IMG/VR virus record: IMGVR_UViG_3300025141_000484
Location: 1 to 30,835 of that record
Direction: 5' to 3' (one strand)
DNA length: 30,835 bases
Source: a virus
Position numbers and translations under genes: made by a program. Each line of letters starts with the position of its first letter. The first letter of the stretch is position 1. Below the pieces are notes generated by a model. That model saw only the letters and a program-made list of their open reading frames with translations, was not told the origin of the DNA and ran no database searches. Positions 29,835-30,835 of the stretch are shown one piece after another.

Positions 29835-30547
29835 GAATCCCTCTCACTTTTGCCAATTGGAAATTCGGGTCTTTCAGTATCCTGTGCGACGTGCTCGTCC
29901 TCTTCGGAGAAGAATGGAATAACAAACTTTTTATCACCAACTTTGGAGTAAAACTCTGTTTTGTTCTGTACCTCTGCTCCTCTCAATACCATATCTCTGG
30001 TTTCTGAAATTTCATAGTCATCAATACTCATATTGGGCTTGCCCATTTTGGTAGGCTTAAGATCTATCATGTCAAACCTCATTCTATAAAGAGCAGGGTC
30101 ATTCTCGCCATATGTTTGAGAGTAAAACTTTTGGCCGACAATAACCGAATCTTGAAGGTATTTTTTCCCTAAAAAGATCATATCAGTCTTCATTGACTCT
30201 CTCATTTTTTTATCGCCAATAACCATTAGCGAATTCTCCTCACCGCCATATTCTCCTAAGATCTGATGGTACTCGTACCCCTTGTGGTTCAAATCTATCT
30301 TCAAATAGCTGAGCATCGTATTATCATCCCACGGGAAATCAGCACCTGCCGCTCTTGGTGGGTTCTCAGCACTTATGAATGCAATTTGAGAGGCTCCATC
30401 CGGTCCCGATAAGGAGTCAAAAGCAGCCATAGCATCAGATGATGCCTGTGTGGGTGGAAGCTCAGCTTCTCCCAAAGGAGCCTTCAGTTCTTCCTTCTTA
30501 ATGATCTCCATTATAAGAGACCTAATATTATCTTCAGTCAATTTCAT
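29831..30547 (-). CDS. Probable virion-internal protein, possible DUF3293-like region
   Basis: A 238-residue protein starting MKLTEDNIRSLIMEIIKKEE, the short amphipathic type of N-terminus also seen in other genes here, followed by PLGEAELPP (an L-G-E/A site). Residues 50-110 have AFISAENPPRAAG, LSYLKIDLNHKGYEYHQILG and EYGGEENSLMVIG, a plan that resembles DUF3293 proteins; this match is by eye and tentative. ATG at 30547 is chosen because GGAGG lies 8 nt upstream; the longer frame from 30568 lacks one. It overlaps the GroES-like gene by 14 nt, so coupling is likely. Confidence 0.65.
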   Translation of the reverse strand: MKLTEDNIRSLIMEIIKKEELKAPLGEAELPPTQASSDAMAAFDSLSGPDGASQIAFISAENPPRAAGADFPWDDNTMLSYLKIDLNHKGYEYHQILGEYGGEENSLMVIGDKKMRESMKTDMIFLGKKYLQDSVIVGQKFYSQTYGENDPALYRMRFDMIDLKPTKMGKPNMSIDDYEISETRDMVLRGAEVQNKTEFYSKVGDKKFVIPFFSEEDEHVAQDTERPEFPIGKSERDS

Positions 30548-30824
30548 TTTCAATACCTCCATAGACATAGTTTTCTAACACTAAATAGTAAGTTTGACCT
30601 AGAATCTCAATCTCTTCAATCATAGATCTTTGTACTATAATGTTCATATTCGTTATGATATCTATTTTGCAATCACAAGAAAAATCTTTAACCTTGCAAA
30701 GCACATATGGTGATTTCTGCTTCTTGTAGTCAGCGGGTAGCAAGAATGAGTGTTCTTTCTCTTGCTCGTCCTCTTCTAATATATCGACAAGGACGTGTCT
30801 GTTAAACGGTGTGAATCTGTTCAT
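30534..30824 (-). CDS. GroES-like co-chaperonin
   Basis: A 96-residue protein with the GroES plan: NRHVLVDILEEDE as the first strands, a charged mobile-loop-like region with hydrophobic SFLLPADY (compare the IVL of GroES and the III-type loop of T4 gp31), LCKVKDFSCDC, NMNIIVQRSMIEEIEILGQT, and a closing YYLVLENYVYGGI. It is close to the usual 95-110 residues. It would cap a GroEL ring and complete folding of capsid or other proteins, perhaps with the phage GroEL at 3-5 kb. Identity is by fold pattern, not by strong residue match. GGAGGTAAT precedes the ATG. Confidence 0.8.
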   Translation of the reverse strand: MNRFTPFNRHVLVDILEEDEQEKEHSFLLPADYKKQKSPYVLCKVKDFSCDCKIDIITNMNIIVQRSMIEEIEILGQTYYLVLENYVYGGIENEID

Positions 30825-30835
30825 ATTACCTCCAA

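Noticed and set aside
1-30835. Bacterial chromosome or prophage island in place of a virulent-type phage genome
   Set aside because: Gene packing, one-sided strand use, many small phage-type genes and phage-type replication and lysis genes argue against it; no integrase, attachment site or host housekeeping block was seen. The window alone cannot exclude a prophage.
1-30835. tRNA genes, CRISPR arrays and insertion sequences
   Set aside because: No cloverleaf-like segment, regularly spaced repeats or terminal inverted repeats were seen by eye; a tRNA or repeat search program would be needed to be certain.

Overview
This window looks like part of a large tailed dsDNA bacteriophage genome, probably a jumbo-type, aquatic phage of a Gram-negative host. 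The evidence is very tight packing (gaps of 0-60 nt and many ATGA/TAATG overlaps), almost every gene on the minus strand, many small unrecognised genes, and a mix of virus-type genes: endolysin, dUTPase, ThyX, own replicative polymerase, Dam-type methylase, homing endonucleases and an acidic scaffold-like protein. The DNA is visibly AT-rich. I saw no tRNA, rRNA, IS element or CRISPR array, and no stretch over 300 nt lacks a gene. Short lipoprotein signal peptides followed by Asp/Thr/Ser/Pro-rich linkers recall secreted proteins of Myxococcota and related deltaproteobacterial lineages; this host hint is only an inference.

Layout, read along the minus strand from high to low coordinates. 30.8-29.1 kb: GroES-like co-chaperonin, a probable virion-internal protein and ThyX. 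29.1-24.7 kb: two more probable virion-internal proteins, a conserved pair (nucleotidyltransferase-like and Rossmann-like) and a J-domain protein. 24.7-22.2 kb: a lipoprotein, a 24-residue Cys-rich peptide, several small barrel-like proteins with a K-I-G-D-L-V motif and two tiny membrane peptides. 22.1-16.7 kb: D12 adenine methylase, adenosine deaminase, two homing-type nucleases, ClpS, a VOC protein, a HAD phosphatase and a PiT-like phosphate transporter. 16.6-14.8 kb: HNH nuclease and ParB-like protein, each with its own promoter. 14.8-11.0 kb: DnaE-type polymerase. 11.0-8.3 kb: small proteins, a lipoprotein alpha/beta hydrolase, dUTPase and an acidic scaffold-like protein. 8.2-2.2 kb: membrane protein, ClpP, endolysin, a 475-residue probable virion protein, GroEL, a holin-like protein and small genes. 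2.2-1.2 kb: the only plus-strand gene, a cytosine deaminase-like amidohydrolase. 1.2-0 kb: a trypsin-like protease lipoprotein and small genes.

Three themes link the genes. First, a phage-encoded proteostasis set: GroEL, a GroES-like protein, a J-domain protein, ClpP and ClpS. Second, nucleotide supply: ThyX, dUTPase, cytosine and adenosine deaminases and a phosphate transporter. Third, regulation by near-perfect sigma70-type promoters (TTGACA, 16-17 nt, usually TGn-TATAAT) tucked into the 3' ends of upstream genes, two of them combined with terminator hairpins. Several proteins share short amphipathic N-termini followed by an L-x-E site, which suggests capsid targeting and prohead-protease processing.
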